The notes under the pieces are model-generated. The model did not search any database and had not been told where the DNA came from. It saw only the letters and a list, made by a program, of their open reading frames with translations. From NCBI GenBank assembly GCA_023511625.1, contig JAIMBD010000012.1, forward strand, positions 21,801 to 85,800: 64,000 bases of DNA. Direction: 5' to 3'. Positions 15,890 through 24,965 of the stretch are shown here, one piece after another; the first letter of the stretch is position 1, and each line of letters opens with the position of its first letter. Source of the stretch: Bacillota bacterium (GTDB lineage Bacteria > Bacillota > Sulfobacillia > Sulfobacillales > Sulfobacillaceae). The translations under genes were made by a program, and so were the position numbers.

Positions 15890-16761
15890 GCGCCCACCAC
15901 CCCCTGGTTCCACGTCCGGCGCCGCGCCTCCGGCGCCACCAATGCCCGGTACCCGCCGCGGGGCGAAAGGGGGCCAACGGCAAACCCGGCCATCACGGGT
16001 ACCAGCTCCTGCCAGGCCCCGGCCCCATCCCAGGCCCAGGCCCGGTCCACTGCCACCACCGGCATCTGCCCCGGACCGGCCACCGTCGCGTACCGCACCA
16101 CCCCAGCCCGCTCCCGCCACCGCTCGGGCGGAGACCCCATGCGCCCGGCCAGCACCGCCTCTGCCCACCCGCGCACCTCCTCCGGTACCCAATCCCGGAC
16201 TGCATCCCATTCCACCACCGCCACCGGCCGCCCGCTGACCGGATCGCGCAGGCGGTTTCCGCTGTCCCACAACATCGCGAGCTCCACGCGGCGGCCTCCG
16301 AGTTCCAATCGCAAAAGCCCGTAGTGGCGTATCACCGCCGCCCCGCGCGCCGACCACCGCGGCGCCCACCAGCCGACGCCCGCCACCGCCACGGCGGGGA
16401 CCCACCGGCTGGCCGCGGCGGCCCCATCGGGTCCGACCCACGCCGCCAAGGCCCAACTCAGCCCGGCAGCTCCGAGTCCCATTCCCCAAAAGGACAGCAG
16501 GGCCCGCAAGAAGCCGGGGCGCGACATCGACCCGAGCCCGATGCGCAACATCAGGCACGGCCAGACGAGTTCGAGCCAACCGGGAAACGCATAGCGGTTG
16601 CCGCGCGACAATACCCATAGGAGGGGAAGGGTTCCGGCGGCCGCCGCCGCCAGCAGCGGGCCCACCCGCACCCGCCGACCGCTCCAGCGCCCTGCCGCCC
16701 ACACCAAGGCGGCGTCCCAGCCTCCGTTGATCGCCAGCGTGGGCCATGCCCAGACCGTCAC
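15886..16761 (-). CDS. spoIIGA: SpoIIGA, membrane aspartic protease processing pro-sigma-E
   Basis: 291-residue protein (B. subtilis form about 309). The N-terminal half has roughly five membrane helices starting [20 protein letters not shown]. The C-terminal half carries the aspartic protease motif [21 protein letters not shown] with Asp166 as the predicted catalytic residue in D-S-G-N. It is activated by SpoIIR across the septal space and cleaves the pro-peptide of sigma-E. The GTG at 16761 is preceded by GAGGGGGG 8 nt upstream and gives the family N-terminal length. sigE follows with a 4-nt overlap. Confidence 0.92.
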   Translation of the reverse strand: MTVWAWPTLAINGGWDAALVWAAGRWSGRRVRVGPLLAAAAAGTLPLLWVLSRGNRYAFPGWLELVWPCLMLRIGLGSMSRPGFLRALLSFWGMGLGAAGLSWALAAWVGPDGAAAASRWVPAVAVAGVGWWAPRWSARGAAVIRHYGLLRLELGGRRVELAMLWDSGNRLRDPVSGRPVAVVEWDAVRDWVPEEVRGWAEAVLAGRMGSPPERWRERAGVVRYATVAGPGQMPVVAVDRAWAWDGAGAWQELVPVMAGFAVGPLSPRGGYRALVAPEARRRTWNQGVVGA

Positions 16762-16852
16762 GGAAGAGCCCCCCTCGTGGTATCTCATGGATATGGCGCA
16801 GGCCGAGTCTGTATGTCTTCCTGCCCGTCGGCCCCGGCGCCGTCGGGTACTG

Positions 16853-16858
16853 ATTGTA
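16853..16858 (-). promoter_or_regulatory. Possible -10 element of spoIIGA-sigE
   Basis: TACAAT on the minus strand, about 92 nt upstream of the spoIIGA start. No acceptable -35 is found 16-18 nt away, which fits an activator-dependent (for example Spo0A-controlled) promoter. I could not find a clear Spo0A box, so this rests on the -10 alone. Confidence 0.35.
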
Positions 16859-16861
16859 GGG

Positions 16862-18320
16862 ACGAGGGCGTAAAAACCCTGTCACTTCGGCCAGTCCGGC
16901 CCCAAGAAGTGGACGACAAAACCCCTGGGACTCCGCCTTGCCCCCCGGCATTTGCCCATGGAACCGGTAAGCCGCGCCGCCGAGGGCTGCTTGCTCGACG
17001 GGACGCGCCGCAAAGGACGCCGGACTTTCGGGCCGGAGGGCGCCTCGTGACCAAAAATGCGGCGGCCGAAGCCCGAGATTTCAGTCCCCTCGCTTCCGCC
17101 CAAAGTGCCGAGGAAAGAACCCCGTGAAAACGTTTGCTAAAGTTGCGGTGGCCAAAAACGCGAGGCGGCGCGCTGGCAGGCCGGCTTCTGAATCGTAGGC
17201 GCTTCGCCTAAGGGCTTGGGCTCGCCATCGGGATGGGCACGTGGGCTATGGCCGGGAGGGTGCAGTAGATCGTCAGCGAATGCGTTCCCACGCAAAATGG
17301 ACCTGGCGGTTGGGGCCGTCGTGGCGGGCAAGAGCCGCCGTCGTACTCCTTATGGCCCCGTTGATAACAGAATCGCCCGACGTATTCACGCGCGGCCCGG
17401 GCGTCGCGGCGATCAGGCGCAGGCCACGGTTGACCGCGGTGCGTTGGCGCCAGGGTAAAACAGTGGCCCGTGACGGCAACCCCACCAAGGCATGGGCCGC
17501 GAGCACATCCGGGCGATGGTGTGGGGCAATTTGACCCGTCAACCCGAGCGAACGCATCCGTGCCGAGCGTGTAGCAAAGCCAATCTTTTGGAGATCGGCC
17601 GGTGGCCATCCCCCCGGCGACCCCCTCGAGCGAATCCAGGGGGAAAGCTTTTACACCGCAGCCGGAAACACCGTCCCCGTCGGCGTGGTGGAACCCGGTC
17701 TTTGCGGCCATACCGATGGGCCAGTAAACGCAGAGCCCGCGGTGTAAGCCCGAAATGGGTGTCATGGTCCGAGGTGCGGTGGCGACTTCCGTCTGCCCGC
17801 AAACCCTGCGCCGGCTTCTCGTCATGAGGCGCTCCCGCCGACTCCCTCGGGACGGAAACGGCCCGAGGTCAGGACACCCGGCTGCCGGAGCGTTCATGGG
17901 TCGTCCCCGCGCTGCCCACCTGGGCTTCGCTGGCGACCTCGGTCTTTAGCTGGCGATTTCGGTCGGCGAGTTCCGTCCACCCTGCGCTCGGCCGAAAGTT
18001 CCGAGAGACGGACTTCACGCTGCGCTTCACCCGCCCTCTTGGCCTGCGCGCAGTCGAAACGGCCCAGCGGGATGAAAAGCCCCTCCGACGGGCACCGGCG
18101 AAAAACCGGGCCTCCAAAAGCCCGGCCCACCCTCCGCCGGCTGGGCCGAGGCCGCCGACTGCCCGCTCCGCCCTCTTTGTAACGGCCACTCTCAACACGT
18201 GGCGAACGGGCTGGTCGTTGGCCTGCGAGAAGGGGTCGGGGCACAAACCCCTACGGGAACGGCCGGCAGAAGGCGTTCACGGTCCTGGCATCTCTGTCGG
18301 CGCCATCGCCACCCACGAGG
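16862..18320. other. About 1.5 kb gene-free region at the edge of the accessory island
   Basis: No frame on either strand has both a ribosome site and recognisable protein content. Minus-strand frames at 17273-17557 and 17539-17897 read as vaguely protein-like but match nothing I know and overlap in different frames, as decayed genes do. It separates spoIIGA from the exported repeat protein and marks the boundary between conserved sporulation genes and the accessory island. Confidence 0.5.
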
Positions 18321-18375
18321 TGTCATCCGGATGTGATGCCCGTGTCATGAAGCTGTCACGGCTGCGCCTGATTAT
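18321..18375 (+). promoter_or_regulatory. PHO-box-like operator/promoter with four 11-bp direct repeats
   Basis: Half-sites TGTCAT (18321), TGTGAT (18332), TGTCAT (18343) and TGTCAC (18354) are spaced exactly 11 bp apart. This is the format bound by PhoB/OmpR-family response regulators (PHO box). GATTAT at 18370-18375 is a plausible -10 starting 16 nt after the start of the last half-site. The repeats replace the -35 region, as in activator-dependent PhoB promoters. The leader to the ATG at 18581 is about 200 nt. The same geometry occurs at two promoters near 31.2-31.4 kb. Confidence 0.7.
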
Positions 18376-18580
18376 GGGAGGTAAGGCGCGCCTGCCACTG
18401 CGGGACGGTTGCGTGGCCATGGCCGCCGCCCGGTGGCGGCACCTCCCCCGCACACAAGCCGGGGCAGTCCCCATGGGCCACAGCACCCCGGAGCCCTGCC
18501 CCGCCCCAAGCGCGCCACATCCCGGAAGAAAGTGAAGTGAGTCACCCTATGAGATTCCCCACGAAAGAGGTGCTCTGCCC

Positions 18581-21259
18581 ATGGTTCGGCTGAGGCGGAC
18601 ACTTTTGGCATGCGGCCTTGCGATCGGATGGTTGGGCGCAGGGACGGCCCCCGCCTGGGCCGCAACCGGCCCGCCGACGGCGGTGTGGATCACGGCGCAG
18701 CAAGGAGCCGAGACGGCGGTCATCGGCCCCGAGGGCTACCAGCTGACGCCGGGGCCGTTGCAAGGCGGCTATGCGCTGTCCGGCACCTGCGGCAGCGGCG
18801 CCGCATGCACCCCCGGGGTCGCCGTGACCCTAGAGCGCGGAAGTCTCGCGCTGCTGGACGGCTGGGCCCCCGCTGCCGGGGTGCTCCCGCCCCCGCTCCC
18901 CGTCCCGGCCCCGGGGGTGGGCGTTTCGACCGGCGGCTCGTCCCTATCCAGCGCCCAGCCGCTCCTCTTGGGCGGCAGTGGCACCGGGCCACCCATCGCC
19001 GTGGCGGCGACGAACCCGGTCCCGCAGGCCGGTGAGAAGGTCTCCCAACCGCGCCAGGCCGCCCACCTTCTGCCGGCCGACGCCGGGGTGTGGCCGCCCA
19101 GCACCTCCGTTCCACCGGGCTGGACCCCGTCGGTGACGCTCACCCCCAGCACGTCCTACGCCGCGGTGGGGCAGACGGTCACCTTCACGGCGTCCTACAT
19201 CCCAGGATCCAGCGCTGCGGCCACCCAGGAGTCCTACGCCATCTTTGACGAGACCACCGGGCAACTGCTGGGCACGTGCTCCAGCAACCCCTGCACGGTG
19301 ACGGCGACGAGCACCCAAACAGGTCGGCACACCTACATGGCCGTGGTCGACGAGGAGCCCCTCTCGCTCGGGGAATATGTCACCTGGTGGCCCGGGCCCG
19401 TGCCGCCCGGGATCCCGGCGGACTGGTCGCCGCAGGTGGCGCTCACGGCAAACGCCGCCGTCGTCCCCGCGGGTCAGCCGGTGACCCTCACGGCCACATT
19501 GCTGAACCCGCAGTCCGTGGGTGGGTGGTATACGGACTATTTCATTGTGGACGGGGATACGGGGCAAGAGGTGGGGCACTGCACCGACAACCCCTGCACC
19601 GTATCCGTGACCTCAAAAACTGCCCGGCAACACGAGTACTGGGCTATAGACACGAACGGAGACCCGGTGTCCCTCGGGGTGCTCGTGAGCTGGACCGGCC
19701 AGGTGGCCTGGCTCCGGCTCCAGGCGGACCCCGCGCAGCCCATCGCCGGGCAGTCGGTGATGCTGTCCGTGGTGCCGGGCGCAGGCGCGCCACTGGGGGT
19801 CGTGGCGGACCGGGTGCAGATCGTCGACTCCGCGACCGGCCAGGCGGTCCCGCTCCAACAGTGCCAGCACGCCCAGCTCACTGCCCTCGCCGGGGAGCCC
19901 CTCTGCACCGCTACCGTGTCGCAGGCCGTGGCCAGCACGCAGACCTACCAGGCGATCGTGACCTTCACGGAGAATGGGGAGCAGCAGGCGGACGAGTCCG
20001 CCCCCCTGACGGTAACATGGGCTGCGCCCCAGGTACCGTGGCTGACGCTCACGGCCCACCCGGCGCAGCCCACGGCCGGCCAGGCGGTGACGCTGACGGC
20101 AGCGGTGGCCAACGGCCCGGCCGCCGCCAACTTGGTCCACAGCCCCTGGACCCTGCAGATCGTGGACTCCGCGACCGGCCAGGCACTCGCCAGCTGCGGG
20201 GACAGCACCCAGACCTGCACCGCCCAGGTGTCGCAGGCGGCCGCCGGATCGGCCAGCTATGCCGTCGACCTGACCACGCAGGCCGGCATCGCAGCGACGT
20301 CGGCGTCGCTCACCGTGGCCTGGGCGCCGGCGCCGGCCTCCTGGCTGACGCTGACGGCAAGCCCGGCGCAACCGACCGCCGGCCAGGCGGTGACGCTGAC
20401 CGCCGCGCCGGGGCCAGACATCCCCCAGGGCATCCAGATCTGGAGCTTGACGTCCGTGCGCTGGCAAATCGTGGACACCGCCACCGGCCACGTCGTAGGG
20501 CAGTGCTTTGAGACCGCCCGCTGCACGGCCACCGTGTCGCAGGCCTCGCCGGGGCCGCACACGTACCAAGCGGTTCTGGACCTGCCGCAGTTGTTCGTCG
20601 CCCAGGGCCTGGCGCAGACCTGGGCCTCGCCGTCGGTGACGGTGACGTGGGCCGCGCCCCAGGTGCCGTGGCTGACGCTGACCGCAAGTCCGGCCCAGCC
20701 GGCGGGCGGTGCGCCGGTGACCCTGACGGCCACCCTCAACCTCTCCCAAACCAACCCGTGGGCGTTCGCGCTCCTCTCCTGGAACCTCGCGATCACCGAC
20801 ACCACGACCGGGCAGACCGTGGCCACGTGCGACCACCAGCCGACCACATGCACCGCCCAGGTGACACCGTCGGGGACGGGGTCCCAGACCTACCAAGCGA
20901 TCGTCACCGCCTCCGGCCTGGGGTCGACGCAGACGGACGCCTCGGCGCCGGTGACCGTGACCTGGCCCGCCCCGAGCCCGTGCGACGAATGGGTGGGCGC
21001 AGGGCAGACCTTGGTGCTGGGGCTGGCACCGCTGCCGGCCTGTGACGGCGGCCCCGTCCAGGTGACCGTGGGACCGGGAGGGCTTTTACTCATCTTGGCG
21101 GCCCCGCCCAACGGAGGATCGGCCTCCAGCGCCGCAGGGGGTCTGGCGGCGGGGCCGCTGGCGCAAAGTGGCCTCCCGTTGCTGGTCGGAAACCCCGCCG
21201 CGGGCATCTCGGCGGGCGGCGCCCGGGCGTCCAGGCTCGTCCCGGTGCCGGCACGATAG
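18581..21259 (+). CDS. Exported protein with six Ig-like repeats; paralogue of the 31.5-kb protein
   Basis: 892 residues. Signal peptide 1-28 (LLACGLAIGWLGAGTAPAWA). An unrecognised N-terminal domain (about 29-95) begins PPTAVWITAQQGAETAVIG and contains a Cys pair; a low-complexity linker follows. Then come six ~100-residue Ig-like repeats, typically opening WLTLTASPAQPTAGQAVTLT. Most contain TGQ, a Cys-x4/5-Cys pair such as CSSNPC, and a closing TYQA. The C-terminal domain reads CDEWVGAGQTLVLGLAPLPA then VTVGPGGLLLILAAPPNG. N- and C-terminal domains recur in the 31.5-kb protein. No LPXTG or membrane anchor is seen. AGAGGTG lies 8 nt before the ATG. It is preceded by PHO-box-like repeats and ends at a strong hairpin. 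Probably a secreted or surface structural/adhesive protein; function unknown. Confidence 0.75.
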   Translation: MVRLRRTLLACGLAIGWLGAGTAPAWAATGPPTAVWITAQQGAETAVIGPEGYQLTPGPLQGGYALSGTCGSGAACTPGVAVTLERGSLALLDGWAPAAGVLPPPLPVPAPGVGVSTGGSSLSSAQPLLLGGSGTGPPIAVAATNPVPQAGEKVSQPRQAAHLLPADAGVWPPSTSVPPGWTPSVTLTPSTSYAAVGQTVTFTASYIPGSSAAATQESYAIFDETTGQLLGTCSSNPCTVTATSTQTGRHTYMAVVDEEPLSLGEYVTWWPGPVPPGIPADWSPQVALTANAAVVPAGQPVTLTATLLNPQSVGGWYTDYFIVDGDTGQEVGHCTDNPCTVSVTSKTARQHEYWAIDTNGDPVSLGVLVSWTGQVAWLRLQADPAQPIAGQSVMLSVVPGAGAPLGVVADRVQIVDSATGQAVPLQQCQHAQLTALAGEPLCTATVSQAVASTQTYQAIVTFTENGEQQADESAPLTVTWAAPQVPWLTLTAHPAQPTAGQAVTLTAAVANGPAAANLVHSPWTLQIVDSATGQALASCGDSTQTCTAQVSQAAAGSASYAVDLTTQAGIAATSASLTVAWAPAPASWLTLTASPAQPTAGQAVTLTAAPGPDIPQGIQIWSLTSVRWQIVDTATGHVVGQCFETARCTATVSQASPGPHTYQAVLDLPQLFVAQGLAQTWASPSVTVTWAAPQVPWLTLTASPAQPAGGAPVTLTATLNLSQTNPWAFALLSWNLAITDTTTGQTVATCDHQPTTCTAQVTPSGTGSQTYQAIVTASGLGSTQTDASAPVTVTWPAPSPCDEWVGAGQTLVLGLAPLPACDGGPVQVTVGPGGLLLILAAPPNGGSASSAAGGLAAGPLAQSGLPLLVGNPAAGISAGGARASRLVPVPAR

Positions 21260-21281
21260 CGACCGCAGGCGGCGCCGTACG

Positions 21282-21317
21282 TTAGGGGGCATGGGGCCAC
21301 GGCCCCATGCCCCCTAA
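21282..21317. terminator. Bidirectional hairpin terminator between convergent genes
   Basis: A perfect 17-bp inverted repeat, TTAGGGGGCATGGGGCC and its complement, separated by 2 nt. It lies midway between the stop of the exported repeat protein (21259) and the stop of the SARP regulator (21387). It is flanked by CCCTTT on the right, and serves as a likely terminator for both directions. Confidence 0.8.
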
Positions 21318-21386
21318 CCCTTTCGCGGCCGCCACGCCAGGCCGTCGCCGGCGCCGGCCGGCCCAGGCCCGCTTGCCCCGTGCGGC

Positions 21387-24300
21387 TTAGGACCACGGCA
21401 TGCCGAGCCGCCGGTACCACGCCTCCGCCGAGTCCGCCCACCGCCGCCGCTCCGCCGGATCCTGCACCACCGCGCTCAGCAGCCGCTCGCAGCGTGCCAC
21501 CTCCGGCAGGGCCCCCATGGTCATGAAGGTGGCTCGTGCAGCCTCGATACCTGCGACCGCCTCATCCTCGGACGCCGCCAACGCATGCAGGATCCGGAGG
21601 TTCATCGCGGTTCCGAAGTGGTACCCGTCCCGCTGCGCGATCCGGAGCCCGTGAGCCGCCGCCTCCCGGGCGCGGTCCGGCCGCCCCGCGTCCCGCAGCG
21701 CCTCCGCCAAGTAGGCGTAGGCTCGGTCCAGCAAGATGCGGAATCCTAGCCGCGATCCCAGCGTCACCGCGCGCTGCAGAAGGCCCACGCCGCCCTCCAC
21801 GTCCCCGAGCCGGGCCACCGGCAGGCCGAGGAAGATCAGCGCGATGTATTCCAACGCGTCGTGGTCGCCAGCGCGCAGCGCCGGAAGGAGGCGCCGGCCC
21901 ACGTCGACTGCGCGGGGCCAGGCCTCCTGCTGGGTGTACACGGTCAGGGCATGCAACTTCCCCAGCACCGGCACCATGGGATGCCGCGCGGCGTCCGCTC
22001 CGGCGTCGAGTGCCGCGAGGACCGCCTCGGCCTCGGCGAACCGGCCCAAGGTGGCCAGGGTGCTGGCCCACGTGCCTAGGCACTGGGCGTGCCAGAGCGC
22101 CACTCCGCCTTGCGCCAGCAGGGGGGCGCTGGCCTCAAACTCGACCGCCGCCCGCCGCAAGTCGCCCGCCAACGCATGCAACTGGGCAAGCCGGAGCCGC
22201 ACCATGCCCTCCACCCCGGGCTTGCCGATCCGGCCCGCCCAGGGCACGATCCGCTCCAGGACCTGGGTCGCTCGCTGGAGCTGCCCCTGGATCATCAGGC
22301 CTTCGGTGCGGCGGGTCCACCACGCCACCTGCTGCTCGCCACTAGCCTCGTCGACGGCGTCGATCTCAAGCCGCTGCACGATCTGCGCCGCCTGCCGCGG
22401 CGCCGTGTGCCAGGCAAGCAGGGCCAGCCGCAGCCGCAACTCGACCCACCGGCGGCGGCGATCCTGCGTGACGGGCAGCCGCTGCAGATAGTCCGACGCC
22501 TGCTCCAGCCAACGCATGGCCTCGGCGAACCCCCCCGCCTGCTCGGCGGCCCCGGCCGCCTGCACGGCCCACCGGGCGGCGTCGTCCCACAATCCTGCCT
22601 GTTCCGCATGGTACGCCAGGCAGGCCGCGTCCCAGGCGCCGGCGGCGACCTCGTCCAGCTCGGCGAGAATGCGCCGATGCAGCACATGCCAGGCCACCTG
22701 CGAGAGCTGCCGGCCGGCGACCTCCCGGACCAAATCGTGGCACAGACTGGTCTGAACGCCTCCCAGCCGCCCGTAGATCAGGACCCGGTCGTCGGCGTAA
22801 CGCGCCTCTTGCACGATCCCCCGCCGCAGCAACTCGTGCCAGGCCGCTAGGGCAAGCTCCTCGGACAAGCCCGCCACCCGCCGCAGCAGTTCAAAGGCCG
22901 GCGGGGCCGGGAAGGCGGCCAAGGCGTCGACCATCGCCCGGGCCGGGGCCGAGATCCGGCCGAGCCACGCCTCCACTGCAAGGCCGATGGCGTCCGCCGG
23001 CACCGCCCCCAGCGGCGGGGCGGTCGGTCCCTGCTGCGCCAGCTCCTGCAGCAGGACCGAGACAAACAGGGGATGGCCCGCCGTGCGGCGCCAGACCTCG
23101 TCGGCCTGCTCCACGCGGGCGTTGGGCGCCACCGCCGCCACCAGGCGCCGCACCTCCTCCTGCCGGAACGGCGCCAGCGGCACGCACCGCGCTACGCCAT
23201 CGCGCGCCCAGTCGCCGATCAGCCGCCGGTACTCCCCGCCGAGCTCGTCGGGCCGCACGCTGACCAGTACAGTCACCTGTGGCAGGTCCGCCGCCACCAG
23301 ATGAGTCAGCACTGCCCACGACGCGCTGTCCGCCCACTGCATGTCGTCAATCGCCAGCACGACCCGCCCGCCCTGGGCCGCCCACCCTTGCGCCATCGCC
23401 TCGCACAGCTGCCGGGTCCGGTCGGGCGCGTGGGTGTCCGGTTCCCGATCGCCGACAGCCACGCGGAACTCCGGCACCAGCCATCCCAGCGCGGCCCGGT
23501 GGGGGTCTGCCAACCGTTCCAGCACCGCCCCGTCGAGGCTCCCCCGCACGAGGGCCGCCCACGGCATGAACGGGATCCCCGAAGTCGTTTCATAGCAACA
23601 CGCCCATGCCACCCGCCCCTGCGGGATCTCGCCCCCGGCGATCGCCTCGCAGACATGCCGCAAAAACCGCGTTTTGCCCATGCCGGCCAGCCCTTCCACC
23701 ACCACCAGCCGTGGGGACGGGCCCTGGGCCGCCTGGAGGGCCTCCAGCACCGCACCACCCGCGGGATGCCGTTCCACCCAGGGCGGCTCCCATCCCCGCC
23801 GCGCCGGCAGCTGGCCCACCCGCCATCCCCCTCCGGCGGCGCCGGGCGCGGCCTGAGCGGTCGGCCGCTGGCGCCTGACCGGGCTCGCATCCCGGCGGAT
23901 GGCGTCGGCCAGGGCCACGGTCTCCTCCGTCGGATCCACCTCGAGTTCGCCCCGCAGGCGCTCCTGCCATTGCTCGAAATGCGCCAGAGCCGCCGCGCGG
24001 TCGCCTTCCCGCCAAAGTCCCAGCATCATCCAACGGTGAAAGCGCTCCTGCCAGTAGTCGACCCGGAGGGCGGCCATGGCATGCCGGCGGACGGCCGCCC
24101 AGTCGTCCTGGGCCGCCTCCATCTCGATGATTGCGTCCCAGGCATCCAGCACCCGCGCCTCCCAGTGGTGGCGCTCCTGGCGCAGCCACGCCTCATAGCC
24201 CTCCGCGCCAGCCAGATCGAACCCGCTGAGAAACGGGCCCCGCCACAAGGCCACCGCGTCCAGCAAACGCCCGTACCGGTCTGCGTCGTCGCGGCCCCCG

Positions 24301-24623
24301 ACGGGGTCCAGGAGGGCAGTGAACCGGGTCAGGTCCACCACCACCTCCGGCCCGGCCCCCCATCCCACCGCCTGGCGGTCCACGTGAATCGGCCACGTCG
24401 GAAGCCGCCGTCGCAGCCGGTACAAGGTCGTGTTCAGGCGCATGCGTCCGTCAAAATCGACGCCCCCGTCCCACAGCAGGTCGGCCAGCTCCTCGCGCGT
24501 GAACCGCCGCTGCGGCTGCGCCGCCAAAAACCACAGCAGTGCCGCCGCGCGAGGGGAGCCGATGGCCACCGGCGCCCCCCCATACGTCACCCGCGGCGGC
24601 CCCAATAGGTCGATCCGCAGCAT
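21387..24623 (-). CDS. SARP/BTAD-type regulator with AAA ATPase and TPR-like C-terminus
   Basis: 1078-residue transcriptional regulator of the SARP (AfsR/DnrI) type. The winged-helix DNA-binding domain (1-90) starts MLRIDLLGPPRVTYGG and has RAAALLWFLAAQPQRRFTRE. A bacterial transcriptional activation domain (about 95-245) ends with LRGELEVDPTEETVALADAI. The STAND-type ATPase domain has Walker A GLAGMGKTR near residue 312 and Walker B VVLAIDDMQWAD near 425. The remaining ~500 residues are helical TPR-like repeats that usually sense ligands or partners. The ATG at 24623 has GGAGGCGGGG about 6 nt upstream. Such regulators commonly activate neighbouring genes; here the neighbours are the exported proteins and the protease. 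An inverted repeat overlaps its probable promoter. Confidence 0.9.
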   Translation of the reverse strand: MLRIDLLGPPRVTYGGAPVAIGSPRAAALLWFLAAQPQRRFTREELADLLWDGGVDFDGRMRLNTTLYRLRRRLPTWPIHVDRQAVGWGAGPEVVVDLTRFTALLDPVGGRDDADRYGRLLDAVALWRGPFLSGFDLAGAEGYEAWLRQERHHWEARVLDAWDAIIEMEAAQDDWAAVRRHAMAALRVDYWQERFHRWMMLGLWREGDRAAALAHFEQWQERLRGELEVDPTEETVALADAIRRDASPVRRQRPTAQAAPGAAGGGWRVGQLPARRGWEPPWVERHPAGGAVLEALQAAQGPSPRLVVVEGLAGMGKTRFLRHVCEAIAGGEIPQGRVAWACCYETTSGIPFMPWAALVRGSLDGAVLERLADPHRAALGWLVPEFRVAVGDREPDTHAPDRTRQLCEAMAQGWAAQGGRVVLAIDDMQWADSASWAVLTHLVAADLPQVTVLVSVRPDELGGEYRRLIGDWARDGVARCVPLAPFRQEEVRRLVAAVAPNARVEQADEVWRRTAGHPLFVSVLLQELAQQGPTAPPLGAVPADAIGLAVEAWLGRISAPARAMVDALAAFPAPPAFELLRRVAGLSEELALAAWHELLRRGIVQEARYADDRVLIYGRLGGVQTSLCHDLVREVAGRQLSQVAWHVLHRRILAELDEVAAGAWDAACLAYHAEQAGLWDDAARWAVQAAGAAEQAGGFAEAMRWLEQASDYLQRLPVTQDRRRRWVELRLRLALLAWHTAPRQAAQIVQRLEIDAVDEASGEQQVAWWTRRTEGLMIQGQLQRATQVLERIVPWAGRIGKPGVEGMVRLRLAQLHALAGDLRRAAVEFEASAPLLAQGGVALWHAQCLGTWASTLATLGRFAEAEAVLAALDAGADAARHPMVPVLGKLHALTVYTQQEAWPRAVDVGRRLLPALRAGDHDALEYIALIFLGLPVARLGDVEGGVGLLQRAVTLGSRLGFRILLDRAYAYLAEALRDAGRPDRAREAAAHGLRIAQRDGYHFGTAMNLRILHALAASEDEAVAGIEAARATFMTMGALPEVARCERLLSAVVQDPAERRRWADSAEAWYRRLGMPWS

Positions 24624-24738
24624 GTCGATCCCCGCCTCCGCTTCCCGCTACCGCCTCCATCCCCCATCCCGTCTCGCAGGGACGTATCGGCCACCCTCGT
24701 GCGGCCGGTCTCACCGACCGCGTCCGACACCCCTTGCC

Positions 24739-24762
24739 TGCCATTGTATCAAAATGATGGCA
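24739..24762 (-). promoter_or_regulatory. Extended -10 promoter overlapped by an inverted repeat, upstream of the SARP gene
   Basis: On the minus strand TGATACAAT (24743-24751) is an extended -10, about 120 nt upstream of the regulator start. It sits inside an inverted repeat with arms TGCCAT (24739-24744) and ATGGCA (24757-24762) separated by 12 bp. A dimeric repressor or the SARP protein itself could bind there. Confidence 0.5.
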
Positions 24763-24894
24763 AGTCTGTCTCCAATTCCCACCCCTCGTGCGCCAGGTCC
24801 CGCGCGAAGCCCCGGCATGCCCGGTATGCATGGCCCCCAGCACCGGCAGCCATTTATCCGCAGGGGGCGGAGCAGGGCCGCGGCCCCCGAATGC

Positions 24895-24927
24895 GACGCG
24901 CGGCGGGCCTTTCGTCCGCCGCGCGTC
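24895..24927 (-). terminator. Hairpin downstream of the S53 protease gene
   Basis: A 12-bp perfect stem (GACGCGCGGCGG and its complement) with a 9-nt loop lies 39-71 nt past the protease stop codon. There is no U-tract, so it may be a weak or Rho-assisted terminator. The rest of the 342-bp gap (24624-24965) holds the SARP promoter. Confidence 0.5.
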
Positions 24928-24965
24928 CGCCGAGCCCGAACCCGGTGCAGATCGGGAGCCCCGGC

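Noticed and set aside
17208..17897. 229-codon minus-strand frame as a cysteine-containing protein gene
   Set aside because: No ribosome site, no known motif, and competing protein-like frames overlap it in different registers.
23073..24608. 511-codon plus-strand open frame opposite the SARP regulator
   Set aside because: Antisense shadow of a clearly recognised regulator gene; Pro/Arg/His-rich with no ribosome site.
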